This document shows positions 38,267-48,107 of a stretch of DNA of 64,000 nucleotides, piece by piece. The stretch lies in NCBI GenBank assembly GCA_004764695.1, contig SMSO01000014.1, positions 3,051,148-3,115,147 of the forward strand. Reading direction: 5' to 3'. The DNA is from Schizochytrium sp. TIO01. Taxonomy: Eukaryota > Sar > Bigyra > Thraustochytrida > Thraustochytriidae. A model generated the notes under the pieces. The model saw only the letters and a program-made list of their open reading frames with translations. It had not been told where the DNA came from and made no database searches. Made by a program: the position numbers and the translations under genes. The first letter of the stretch is position 1. Each line of letters starts with the position of its first letter.

Positions 38267-39995
38267 CTGTTGGGGAGTTGGGAACGCTAAAGCTGTTCAT
38301 GCGATTCATGGCAACCTGCTGACCTGGCACCTGTGCTTGGATTTGTTGAGGTGAAACTGGAACGTTAATGTAGGGCATCTGGGGTTGCATTTGCTGCTGC
38401 ATTTGGGGTTGCATCTGGGGTTGCATCTGGGGTTGCATCTGGGGTTGCATCTGGGGTTGAAACGGAAGCCCTGCCGGAGCATAAAACGAAGCGGAGTGCG
38501 GCATGATCATGGGGCTTTGACGAGCGGCTAGGGCTGCAGAGATATCGTTATCATCGTAGGTATGTCCAGTGCTAGACGGAAATTCGGGCATGTCGCGGAG
38601 AGTCTTGCCTGGCGTAGCACGAATGAGATGCAGTGAACCAGCAGAACGACGAATCTCAGACTCGACCTCACGAGCACGGGCAGTTTCGCGCCACAAGTAA
38701 GCAGTCTGAGCCCAGTGGCGAATGAGGTCTCCTAAGAATGCCTCATCAAGAACGTGATGTACAATTCCATGGGACATCTCGTTGTTGCGGTCCTCCTTCT
38801 CTAGCATAGAGACACTGTTGTCGTCAAAGGTGTATCCAAGTACAGGAATCTGGAAAGGCTCCGAGCCGACAATCTTCTTAAAGTCCTTGAGGGAGTTCGG
38901 GTGATCAAAGTGCTTGGTGAGGCTGACAAGAATAGTCTCAAACTCATCAACACGTCCACGGCGAAGAATCTGTTTTGCGTTGTTGAGGTCCATAGCCATC
39001 ACACACTCCACATTGACATCCTTAAGCATGTACATAAACAAACGCTGGTAGCTCACTTCGGGCTCAATGACCAAGACCTTGACAGTCTGCTCAGCGTTCC
39101 ATACACGGCTCTTGTTGGCTGCGTTTTCTGCGTCTTCATCTTGCTCCGGGGTGGGTACAACCATATGCGTAGAGTAGCGCACAGTGTGGCTGACAGGGTC
39201 AAGCTCGTAACCAGTGTAGACACAAACATTGGAGCCACGGCTCTGAAGGTAGGGAAGAAGCTTGTTGTATCGCATGTACCACATGCCGAAGCCAAAAAGG
39301 TTCTTGCCAATCAAGTCGCCAATAGCATGTCCAATCACATCACCTTCGTGGGAGATCACATTTAGAACAGGGGGGCCAAGGAAGTAGAGAAGAGGAAAGA
39401 TACCCCAAGAAATGAAGAGCAGGGCAGTAATTCCGTGGAGCCAAACAAGAAGATCACCCTCTGCGAACTGCTCTTGGCGCATGCGCTCAAGAAAGTACAC
39501 GTCTGTCATGAAGTAAATGACTGTGGAAATGGCACAGGCTAGGAAGATGTAGCGCACAAGATCTGTCTCTTGAAATGTTGCTGTGATACCAAAACCCATG
39601 ACGAGGAGATCCTTCATTACCATGAAGTTAACTTTCACAGGTTCAACATTGGGACCAAGCATACTAATTAAACCAAAGAATCCAAACAGCATAACAGGGC
39701 AGGTAACCATCCATACAATGTATCGGCCAAGCGCAACATCACGAATTTCATCACCAAAAGCAACACGCGCGAATAACCAATTTCCCTTGCCAACAGCAGC
39801 TAGTCCATACACCACAGCAGTCACAAACTGTACATAGATCGAGTACAGCGTACTACGGCCGTAATGCCACTGGTACGTATAGAAGATTACAAAAAAGATG
39901 GATGTGGCACATGTTACACCACGAACCAACGAGCCAGCAATACCTAAAGGTTCATACTCGACCAAGGTCATCAGGACCTCTGTCTCGGTCGTCAT
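38244..39995 (-). CDS. Channelrhodopsin-like opsin with degenerate receiver domain
   Basis: 583 residues from ATG 39995. Seven TM helices occupy residues ~18-245. The retinal lysine is K231 in GHAIGDLIGKNLFG, with D227 kept as second counterion. TM3 reads RYIVWMVTCPVML, the channelrhodopsin signature (RYxxWxxTCPV), and TM6 has SWGIFPLLYFLGP. At the primary counterion site (BR D85, ChR2 E123) there is V94; BR D96 is G105; ChR2 E90 aligns with T59; ChR2 C128 is C99 and D156 is G134. Loss of these carboxylates resembles anion channelrhodopsins, reported from labyrinthuleans (RubyACRs), rather than pumps or cation channels. Residues ~304-395 look like a two-component receiver (VKVLVIEPE), but the phospho-Asp position is Ser (ILVSLT) and the Lys is missing, so it cannot be a normal phospho-acceptor. 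A QPQM repeat tail follows. Anion conduction is inferred. Confidence 0.9.
   Translation of the reverse strand: MTTETEVLMTLVEYEPLGIAGSLVRGVTCATSIFFVIFYTYQWHYGRSTLYSIYVQFVTAVVYGLAAVGKGNWLFARVAFGDEIRDVALGRYIVWMVTCPVMLFGFFGLISMLGPNVEPVKVNFMVMKDLLVMGFGITATFQETDLVRYIFLACAISTVIYFMTDVYFLERMRQEQFAEGDLLVWLHGITALLFISWGIFPLLYFLGPPVLNVISHEGDVIGHAIGDLIGKNLFGFGMWYMRYNKLLPYLQSRGSNVCVYTGYELDPVSHTVRYSTHMVVPTPEQDEDAENAANKSRVWNAEQTVKVLVIEPEVSYQRLFMYMLKDVNVECVMAMDLNNAKQILRRGRVDEFETILVSLTKHFDHPNSLKDFKKIVGSEPFQIPVLGYTFDDNSVSMLEKEDRNNEMSHGIVHHVLDEAFLGDLIRHWAQTAYLWRETARAREVESEIRRSAGSLHLIRATPGKTLRDMPEFPSSTGHTYDDNDISAALAARQSPMIMPHSASFYAPAGLPFQPQMQPQMQPQMQPQMQPQMQQQMQPQMPYINVPVSPQQIQAQVPGQQVAMNRMNSFSVPNSPTGSIESSE
38383..38460 (-). 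repeat. 12-nt tandem repeat encoding MQPQ units
   Basis: Near-perfect ggttgcatctgg (plus-strand) units encode consecutive MQPQ tetrapeptides, with one MQQQ variant. High DNA identity suggests recent expansion or contraction. Confidence 0.85.
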
Positions 39996-42827
39996 TTTCC
40001 TGGCAAACTAATGCAGAGCTCGTTGACAAATTCAAGATCTTCAGCCTTGTCAATTGATAATGGCCTTTAAGACCTTTATCCTCTCTACAATGTTGTCTCC
40101 CTCTCCCTGCTATACTGCCAGATTGCTTATGTTTGGGTCAGATGATTTTCGAATTCAGGTTTGCTTCTGATCCTCGCCACAAACTTTGCCGGCTTCTTCA
40201 ATTCTTTTTAATCAGACTATTAAAACTCAAACAGTCTGAGAATAATTAGCTCGAACATATTGCAAAGTTGGAACTGATCAGTTGATTTACACTTGCTCTA
40301 GAATGTGATACCATCTCTATTATCCGGGACTTCTAGCGAATAAGACCTCGATGTACCCATGCATTTCTTTATACTCACTGTAAACCACAAGTGTGGCTTT
40401 TGAACCATCAACGGATAATAATAATTATGAGCAATATACTAACGGATCACACAACGGACCTTATTTTGTTCCACAGCGTAGACATGGTGCTTCAAGTGAA
40501 CAGTTTAGACTTCGAATACTTCGCAACGGTTTCAGAGAACATGTAAGTTTTGTTTTACGTATTCTCTGCGTATGCTCTGCACCAACTGAGTTGTTGCGGT
40601 AAAGGGTTTTTTAAAAGCGTCCTTTCTAGCCGACGCAGCATTGTGAAGGATTCACACGAAGCCTAGGGGAGGACGACATTTGTTTCATCTCAATTACCCG
40701 TTTCTTTTAAAAATAGAAAATAAAAGCATCTATGAAATCGAATTGAGAGACTTGAGATCAAGTGTACAAGAAATAGTCTGCACCATCTTGATTTCTTCTT
40801 CCTGGGAGTTAGAGATAGAGAGCATGGACATTCTTCTTGACATTAAAAGCTTCTCCAATAAACTGTCTTTGATATATAGATCAATGACCAGTACATCGTG
40901 CAGGCAAATCGTTGAGGTAAAGTTAAGGAGCTTTCACTTCAATGCTGCTATGAGTACAGATGGCACGCGTCACAGCATCACCACTTGAGGTAAATTTGTG
41001 GCAAATAAACTAAAATAAAATAACGGATTATCTTCATTTAATGGAAAGAATAAAACCGTGTGGTTCTTTCATATTTCCTTGACCAACATCAGTGACACAG
41101 GCTCTTTGGTCGACGTCATAGGTAGTTGCGTCAAGAGTAAAGCGAGCTGAAGACGTTGCAAACATTGCTCGAGTTATGGTCTATTTGCGGCACTAACTTT
41201 AATCATACCTATATATATTTATTTTAGTTTCTTTATTAAAATTAGGTTTTAAATAAGACCATAACGACAATGAGTATCAGATCTCGGTTATTTCATAGTT
41301 GAGGTAATTTCAGGATCTAAGGTCCATGAAACAGTTTTCTTTAGTATTGAGCTGGCTGGCCAACCTGCGAAGCCTGCTCTTTATTTTCTTTATAATCTAG
41401 TTTCTCAATAGCAACTTGAATATTGAAATTATGTATGTTGTTAAAGAAGTTGTACAATGACCTTCGCGCGCGAAACTTGTTTCAAGTGCTGCCGGCTCAA
41501 TAATATTGCAGAGGCTACCGCAAAACTTTGAGGAAGTCAACCAGTTAAGTTGTGTTTGCCTCAAAAAGTTCCTGTAGAAACTGTACACCATTCCAACGTC
41601 AAGGTGACTGCCGCTGCAGATTGGATTGGTGAAGAAGCTAAATTCAATGCTAGCTAGCTCTTACCTCACTGTGCTTCTCAGACTGTGATATGTTCCTCAT
41701 TCCTCCCACAACAGTGGATGAAAATAACACTCCAATAGCGCATTATCGTAACAGTGTAAGCTCAAGTTTGAAGGCCAACGTTGCGGAACATTCATGGTAT
41801 TTATATACATACCTGCCCTTTTTTTCCTTCTAACTTTTAAAATGACTGTTGATTATTACTATTATAACTATGATTATTTACTAAAAGTATGAGAGAGAAA
41901 GAGAAAGGGAGAGAAATCATTTCTTCACTATAGACTCCAGAGTAAACGGTATACACCCCTATTAGCTTAATGATTGAAGAAATGGTTTTCCAAAGGGGAC
42001 ATCCTAGTCCTCTGATGCGCGCTTCACACACTTGTGTGTCATGACTATAGGCTAAACTAGCATTTTCGCTTTCCTCAGGGTGTATAGTTCATCCTACGCA
42101 GTATGTATATCTTAATTTCCTACTCATGGCTTTATCGTGTCTAATGTCTAGGAAAATCCCCAAAACATAGCCGGACAATCAGCAATTACTGATTCAAAAA
42201 AAAAAGAATAACTTCCGGTATTTACTACAAACTATACTTTTGGTCATAGAGCCTGCACGTGGTATGTTGGGCAACCAGGAGGCAGAAAATTATTCTGAGC
42301 GGAGTGGCGTCATCTTTGGAGATGCCAGGTAAAAAACCATAATTGCAAGACCTTCCGTTTCTAGGTTCGCTTTTTCTAGTGAGCAAATATAAAAGCAAGA
42401 CGAGAGTTACTAGGGTTAATAAGAGTTATTTCGAAACGTTCAGAATCTCATGCTTGAAACGACATCAGCATATTTACGGCTCGTTTGTGCGCGTCTTCAC
42501 TTGTTTTCCCGAATTAATGCTGTCGATATTGAATCATACAAGGCTCTTTAAATGATGAAGAAAATAACTTTTTAACGGAATTCTAATAAATAAATCCGTT
42601 AGGAGAAAATAACAGTCTACCTTTTGTCAACAATATTGTTGTAAAGTGCCACGCAGCTTGTGAGTAAAGCCGCACGAGCCTGTGCATCCTTGGGGCTTCG
42701 TTGGTGCGTCATAAGTCCACTAGGACTTGAACTATTCTAGTTGATTACATGTTCAAATTTGGACATCTTTGTGAAAGAGTCTTTTGCTGCATCTCCATGA
42801 AAGTCGTTTTAGTACTATCAAAGACCT
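39996..42827. other. Intergenic region upstream of the opsin gene
   Basis: AT-rich, with no convincing gene. Small open frames (e.g. 40680-40988) have no recognisable features. The part just upstream of 39995 must contain the opsin promoter; no motif is claimed. Confidence 0.45.
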
Positions 42828-43301
42828 ATGACAACACTAAGATATAAAAGGCATAGACATTCGAAGACTGTAGCTTTTAGTGGTAGTATTTTTAACATCG
42901 AATTATTGTGCACACGTCTTTCGAGAACTCTTAAAATGTATAACTCGAAATGTCATTCTTGTGCACATACCGGTCATATTCCTCGATTGTTATATTGGCA
43001 CCTATATTCTCATAGTTTATTTAGTTATCTCAAGTGCCCTCTCTTTCGCGTGCGAGCGCGAATACTGCAGTCTAGGCCAGATAGATCAAGGTTAACTCCC
43101 CCTAAGATAAGTAGCGAAGTGATCACGCCAGAAATACAGCGAAAACGAAGGACAAAGACTAGCCGAGATAGCACAAGTGATATCAAAATCAACATCGATT
43201 CTCTTCTAGAGAGGGCAGTGGATCCTTCGGAAGTCAAGGTAAGACTTCTGGATATGGTCACAAGTTGCCGGAGGCAAGCTCTAAGATCACTCACCCACTG
43301 A
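42828..43301 (+). CDS. Hypothetical small basic protein (doubtful)
   Basis: 157 codons with a real ATG. The C-terminal half (from ~43085) looks protein-like: basic stretch RKRRTKTSRDS then an amphipathic segment INIDSLLERAVDPSEVKVRL. The N-terminal half looks like random translation of AT-rich DNA. The length is compatible with chance. If real, the coding part may be only an exon of the second half. It ends about 216 nt before the lebercilin-like gene on the same strand. Confidence 0.25.
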   Translation: MTTLRYKRHRHSKTVAFSGSIFNIELLCTRLSRTLKMYNSKCHSCAHTGHIPRLLYWHLYSHSLFSYLKCPLFRVRARILQSRPDRSRLTPPKISSEVITPEIQRKRRTKTSRDSTSDIKINIDSLLERAVDPSEVKVRLLDMVTSCRRQALRSLTH

Positions 43302-43517
43302 GGACAACTTATATGAAAATAATCCATTGACTCGCATATAGCTGCTTGCTCACGACATCAATACTGGTGATTTAAGGGTTATCAAAGAACAATAGAAGAG
43401 CGACCTGTTGCGAAGGTGTCTTGCTTGCAGGATCAACTATATTAGATTCACTGTCTTGGAACGTGGCTGCAATAGCTTCAATTTTTGCTGCGTAGGAAGT
43501 GAACAACGTACTTTAAA

Positions 43518-45281
43518 ATGGACAACTCTGGAGAATATAGCCAGGAGGAATTTGAAGACGATACACAACAGCTTCGCTACTCGTCTCAAGGCCGTAAAAC
43601 TAATGCACAAAATCCAGAAGATTATTCTGAAGATGCTGATGAGTATGAAGATATTGAGTCATCTGAAGACGAGGATGAAAGCGCCGGGATGGGCGAACAA
43701 GAGCAAATAGAAAAACTTCGCCTTGCGAATGATGTTTTACGAAAACAGCTTAAGGACTTTGGTCGTGTTTTCGAGGCGAGTATGAACAGCAAACCTGGAG
43801 CAGGACTCGCTTACAAGGCTAGTTCTGGTGGTTCATCTGATAATGGAAAACGATCTTTGCGAGCAATTATTCAGTCTAAGCAAAAACAAGTGCAAGGGAT
43901 GCAGAAAAAGCTGGATGCATACAAGAAAAACAACCAACAGTTGAAAAGACAAATGAAGGAAGCATTCACAACAGACCGCGTCCTCTTACTTACGAATGAA
44001 GTTGAGGAAAAACAAAGGCAAATCGATCAACTTGTGGAGGACAACCGAAGCTTACAAACCTTGCAGAGAACACACGCCAAGCGCATTGCAAAACAACAAG
44101 AGTCTCGAGGAAATTGGTCGACCAAGCTCACGAATCTTCAAGAAGAACTTCGTGTCGCTCGGGAAACCTTGCGTAAATACCGTGAGAAGTCAAGATTTGC
44201 CGAGGAAGAATCCAATCGTCATCGAGAGCACATTATGAAGCTAACAGATCGCAACAAGGAACTCAAGTCAGAAATTAAACGATATGAATCAGCGAATGGA
44301 AAGGCAAAGACTCGCGAAACACTTGATGCAGAGGAGCAGCAGTCCCGCTGGGACGAAGAAAGGCGTAAGCTTGAGCATGCTATTCAGGTCCTTGAGAAGA
44401 GCAATAAACAAGAGCGAATTAAAGCACATCAAGCTACTAAGCAACTAGAGGTCAAGGCACGTGAACACGAATCTGCAATCGAGAAAATGCAGACTGAGCT
44501 TGATCTACGTGAAAAGGATATGCGTTTTCAGCTTGTGCAGATTAAAAAGCTCAAGAAGGGTTTGCGCGAGCTTGCCCTTGGAGACACCCCTCTTAACATA
44601 GGCGACACACCTTGGTCGAGCAATATGCACCATTTCCTTAACAGTAGCGTTAACTTTGATGATGATGAAGGGAATGATAAACAGAGTCCAGCTGTTTCTC
44701 CACATCAAAGATCGTCACCAAAACATTCAGTGCAGTCGCCAACTATTTCTAATTCAGGTCGCGAACCAGCATCCCCCAGCACATCTCCAAAGCCTCGACC
44801 TGGTCCCCCCGAAGGCCGCAGCCCCCCAATTGAGCGTGGGCCTCGAGTCGCGCGCACCAGTGCATCTGCAGCCAGTGCAATTCCAAGTACAACACAGGAT
44901 TCCTCCGAATATGACGTCAAGAAAAGTGAAGACATGACTCAAGAGGAAGAAAATGGCTCTACTGAAGCTGGTGAAACAACCGAAAACGTGAATGCAAATG
45001 ATGCTGAAGTAGTCGATGACTATCATGAGGAACCCATAATTGCAAGGAACAAAACAACGGAATCCATCAACGAGCAGCACAACAATCGAGAAAGAATTGA
45101 GGATGAAGTTGATCAAACACTTGAAGATGAGGACTACACTGAAGGTGATAACATCGAGGATAATGACTCATCTGCCTCACGAACTAATTCAGGTACAGCA
45201 TCAGATATTTCCTCTTCCCAACCAAAGTCTGCATTCGCAAAACCAATGATGAAATCGAAAAAGAAGAAGAAGAAGTTTTAA
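43518..45281 (+). CDS. Lebercilin-like coiled-coil protein
   Basis: 587 residues; ATG in good context (aaaATGg). The acidic N-terminus (residues 1-60, SSEDEDES) is followed by a long coiled coil (about 65-360). Within it, the segment with EEKQRQIDQLVEDNRSLQ, LQRTHAKRIAK and LREELRVARETLRKYREKSR-type spacing resembles the lebercilin domain of LCA5/LCA5L. Lebercilin localises to cilia and interacts with intraflagellar transport in animals. After residue ~390 the protein becomes Ser/Pro-rich, then very acidic, ending in a KKKKKKF-type basic tail. The assignment is by heptad pattern and motif spacing, so another ciliary or centrosomal coiled-coil protein is possible. A flagellar role fits an organism with zoospores. 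It converges on the MYB gene. Confidence 0.65.
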   Translation: MDNSGEYSQEEFEDDTQQLRYSSQGRKTNAQNPEDYSEDADEYEDIESSEDEDESAGMGEQEQIEKLRLANDVLRKQLKDFGRVFEASMNSKPGAGLAYKASSGGSSDNGKRSLRAIIQSKQKQVQGMQKKLDAYKKNNQQLKRQMKEAFTTDRVLLLTNEVEEKQRQIDQLVEDNRSLQTLQRTHAKRIAKQQESRGNWSTKLTNLQEELRVARETLRKYREKSRFAEEESNRHREHIMKLTDRNKELKSEIKRYESANGKAKTRETLDAEEQQSRWDEERRKLEHAIQVLEKSNKQERIKAHQATKQLEVKAREHESAIEKMQTELDLREKDMRFQLVQIKKLKKGLRELALGDTPLNIGDTPWSSNMHHFLNSSVNFDDDEGNDKQSPAVSPHQRSSPKHSVQSPTISNSGREPASPSTSPKPRPGPPEGRSPPIERGPRVARTSASAASAIPSTTQDSSEYDVKKSEDMTQEEENGSTEAGETTENVNANDAEVVDDYHEEPIIARNKTTESINEQHNNRERIEDEVDQTLEDEDYTEGDNIEDNDSSASRTNSGTASDISSSQPKSAFAKPMMKSKKKKKKF

Positions 45282-46031
45282 AAACCTCCTTGGGTGTTAG
45301 AAAGCAGGACAGTAAATCCCTCTCAAATACAATTATTATCTTGTTCTACTATTGCATGCTTGCTTCATATTTGTATAGGTTTTCAATATAGGCCTCTCTC
45401 TCTCTCTATATATATATATAATATTATAACTCTTTTAAAGTACTGACTGCACTAACTTAATCCGAGCTGTATTGTTGTCGCACAAAATAACAGTGGAGGT
45501 TTGGTCAAGGTGTAACTTGCAAATACTTTGTATTGATTCATAAAGGGTTGTAAAGGGTTGTCACGGAAATCAAAAACGGCAATTTGGCCAGAAAGTTTTA
45601 TATATACCGACTACCTACGCAAACATATATATATATTCGAAGTTTCGAAAGAAAAGAAACAAGGTTCTGATTTCATGCTTGCTCGTGGTGTCCAAAGGGA
45701 GTTGTTTCTGCAAACTATACCATGGACTTCTTTGAAGTTCAGGACACGGTACATACAGAACACGATGATAGTGTCTTGACATTTCCATTAATTTCCTTGT
45801 TTGTAAATAGTGTGATCCATTGTTTCATCAATCTCTCATTAAGGGAAAACAAATTTCCTTTAAAAGTAGGACTTTCTAAGGATTATTTTTGTTGAACCAG
45901 CTTGTGAAAGCATCACTGAAGAACCGTAATAAGCTTCCCTTATCTAAGTGTCCATGTGATTATTGTCAAAGTTCAAAACTCGATGACAAACAGACATTTA
46001 TTTTGTATTGATAGACAGAGTATTCTTCGAT
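45282..46031. other. Convergent intergenic region
   Basis: 3' regions of two converging genes. Contains a short CT then AT dinucleotide run at about 45394-45424. Nothing else seen. Confidence 0.5.
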
Positions 46032-48107
46032 TTATAACCCCTCTAAGCAGGAATCTACCAGCGCCGCCTCAGCCTCATCGTCAAAAGAAAAGTTCAGGTG
46101 CTCGTTCAAGCTTCGCAAATTCGAGGAAGGACTCTTTGAAGGAGTCAAGGAAACTCCATTCATAAATCCTGGCGAGTACACAGGCAGAGGACTCGGTGGT
46201 ACACGAAGTCTGGAAATCGAATGGCGGCCTAATGAAGATGGTGTGCGTGTCTTATCATTTGCTCCCTTCGGGGTCATCAAAAGATGGTGGGCATCAGACA
46301 ACAAGGAACTTGCAGTGTCCGCAGATGCAGCTGATGTTGAGGTCATATTGCCAAGACGAGAACGAAAACGGGATGGAGCATCGTCAGATGAAGATGAAGA
46401 CGCAGCCGGTGTCGATGATGAGCCGCCCAATTCATCGCTATCCAAGTCGGTGCAGAACTCACCGGTAATGTCATTACGGAGACTGGAACCACGCGATACT
46501 ATTGGGGATCCGAAGAGTCGCGCAGGAGACATCATTGAAATAACCGGAGATGCGACGGAGTTGAAAACCGACTTGACAAGACTGTTGATAGAAGAAGATC
46601 CACGTAAGCTCTTGGAGAGACTGAGCGGGGTTCGTAGTGCCGCCGGCGAATCCAGGGGTGAGAAGGAAAACGGGATAGGGCTATTAAGACCAGATGAACC
46701 AAATCCCAGGGTTGAAGAGATCGTTCCCGTTGTTGCCTCGGGGCTGAGAGGCGGTGGTAATGGAGATCGGTGCTGTAGAGTTTCTGGATCAGTTTTAACG
46801 CTGAGTTGCTTTCGTGCGTTGCGACGCGCTGCCGCAGGAGGTGTTGACCGCGATGCAGGGCCTGTACGCTTTGGTGCAGTGGGCTTCTTTACCTTGGTCT
46901 TGGGCTTCAAGCTCTTCCTATTTGTAACATCGGCGAGCTGCTGCTTCTTCGGGCGCCCCACAGACCTCTTGACCTCCTGCTGTACAACCGGGGCACCGTC
47001 ACTGTCAAGAACTTGATTTTCCTTATCCTTACTCGCAGACCGTGCCGACATTGAATTATTAAGTCCAGAAGGTGTTGTGTTAGCGCTAGAGGTTGCTGCG
47101 ACAGCTTTGGCCTTTTGAGCTTCCTGTGCGGCGCGGTGGCGCTCTGCAAGTTTGGCGCGCAGCTTTTCTCGAAACTCTTTTGAGTCATGAATAACCTTGG
47201 TTGCAAGGCCCGTGGGATCTACCACGCCATTATCTCCCGCCCTGGCAAGAAGTTTAACGCCTTCAATGTAATCAGGTGCTTCTTTATCGGCACGCCCTTG
47301 CAGCTCTTGCACAACTTCATTGGCTGCCTCCGCAGTGGTCTTGATGTACTCAGTAAGTTCTGCCAAGCAAGCAGCCCTCCGGGGTCGTTCTTTACGATTT
47401 CTTTTGCGAGGCACACTGGAGTCATTACTTGCGGGTGTCTGACGTTTACGCGAGCTTGTACTATGGCTAGCTACGGGGGTGTTCAGATCTGTGGATTTCA
47501 GAGGAGTAACATCATCCTTGTTGCCGAAGGCGTTCCCCTTGCGCGTGCACATAGATCCAGGAGTGGGAGCTTCCAAGTCAAGCTCCATTGCTGCTGCTGC
47601 AATTGCAGTTGTAGTTTCATCGGGGCTAATGCTAGCTACAGGCTTCTTACGCTTGTGCTTGGTTTGTGGTGTTGCCAAAGGTGCAGAGATTGGGAGACCA
47701 TCGAGGACTTCTTTGTTTAGTCTCCTTACATTCCTACGCATCATAGAGTACCAGTGATTCTTGATAGCGTTGTCTGTACGACCTGGAAGGAGTTTAGAGA
47801 TCTCTGACCAGCGGTTCCCTAGCCTCTGATGTGCCTTGGCCATGATGGCCTCTTCTTCTTGTGTCCATGGATCTTTGCGAATGGTGGGGTCAAGGTGGTT
47901 GTGCCAACGCTCGCGGCATTGCTTGCCAGTTCTTCCCTCAATTCGGTAATCTGAAATTAGCCTTGTTGCAATTGTGGACCATCGCTTTGTTCCGTGTTCC
48001 TTTACTAGCGTGCGGATGGCATCGTCCTCGCGTTGACTCCACGCACGCCGATCACTGCCGGCTGAGCCAGGCGTGCCTTTCTTCACTGAGCTTTCTGGTG
48101 TGCTCAT
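46032..48107 (-). CDS. Two-repeat MYB (R2R3-type) transcription factor
   Basis: 691 residues; ATG at 48107. Two MYB repeats occupy residues ~20-126, with the canonical tryptophans W23, W43, W68 (R2) and W81, W100, W119 (R3). [12 protein letters not shown] and [17 protein letters not shown] are the DNA-recognition helices of the c-Myb/R2R3 class. R2 carries roughly a six-residue insertion before GRTGKQC (LISDYRIEG) not usual in animal or plant MYBs. Further on, [11 protein letters not shown] resembles an AT-hook, and a Lys/Pro-rich basic stretch follows. The rest is Ser-rich and low complexity, ending in an acidic motif [17 protein letters not shown] that could be an activation or docking segment. 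Nuclear regulator; targets unknown. It is divergent from the JmjC gene, 3.5 kb away. Confidence 0.93.
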   Translation of the reverse strand: MSTPESSVKKGTPGSAGSDRRAWSQREDDAIRTLVKEHGTKRWSTIATRLISDYRIEGRTGKQCRERWHNHLDPTIRKDPWTQEEEAIMAKAHQRLGNRWSEISKLLPGRTDNAIKNHWYSMMRRNVRRLNKEVLDGLPISAPLATPQTKHKRKKPVASISPDETTTAIAAAAMELDLEAPTPGSMCTRKGNAFGNKDDVTPLKSTDLNTPVASHSTSSRKRQTPASNDSSVPRKRNRKERPRRAACLAELTEYIKTTAEAANEVVQELQGRADKEAPDYIEGVKLLARAGDNGVVDPTGLATKVIHDSKEFREKLRAKLAERHRAAQEAQKAKAVAATSSANTTPSGLNNSMSARSASKDKENQVLDSDGAPVVQQEVKRSVGRPKKQQLADVTNRKSLKPKTKVKKPTAPKRTGPASRSTPPAAARRNARKQLSVKTDPETLQHRSPLPPPLSPEATTGTISSTLGFGSSGLNSPIPFSFSPLDSPAALRTPLSLSKSLRGSSSINSLVKSVFNSVASPVISMMSPARLFGSPIVSRGSSLRNDITGEFCTDLDSDELGGSSSTPAASSSSSDDAPSRFRSRLGNMTSTSAASADTASSLLSDAHHLLMTPKGANDKTRTPSSLGRHSISRLRVPPSPLPVYSPGFMNGVSLTPSKSPSSNLRSLNEHLNFSFDDEAEAALVDSCLEGL

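Noticed and set aside
46243-47016. 257-codon frame on the plus strand
   Set aside because: Lies entirely antisense to the MYB gene and has no domain character; a shadow of its Ser/Arg-rich coding sequence.
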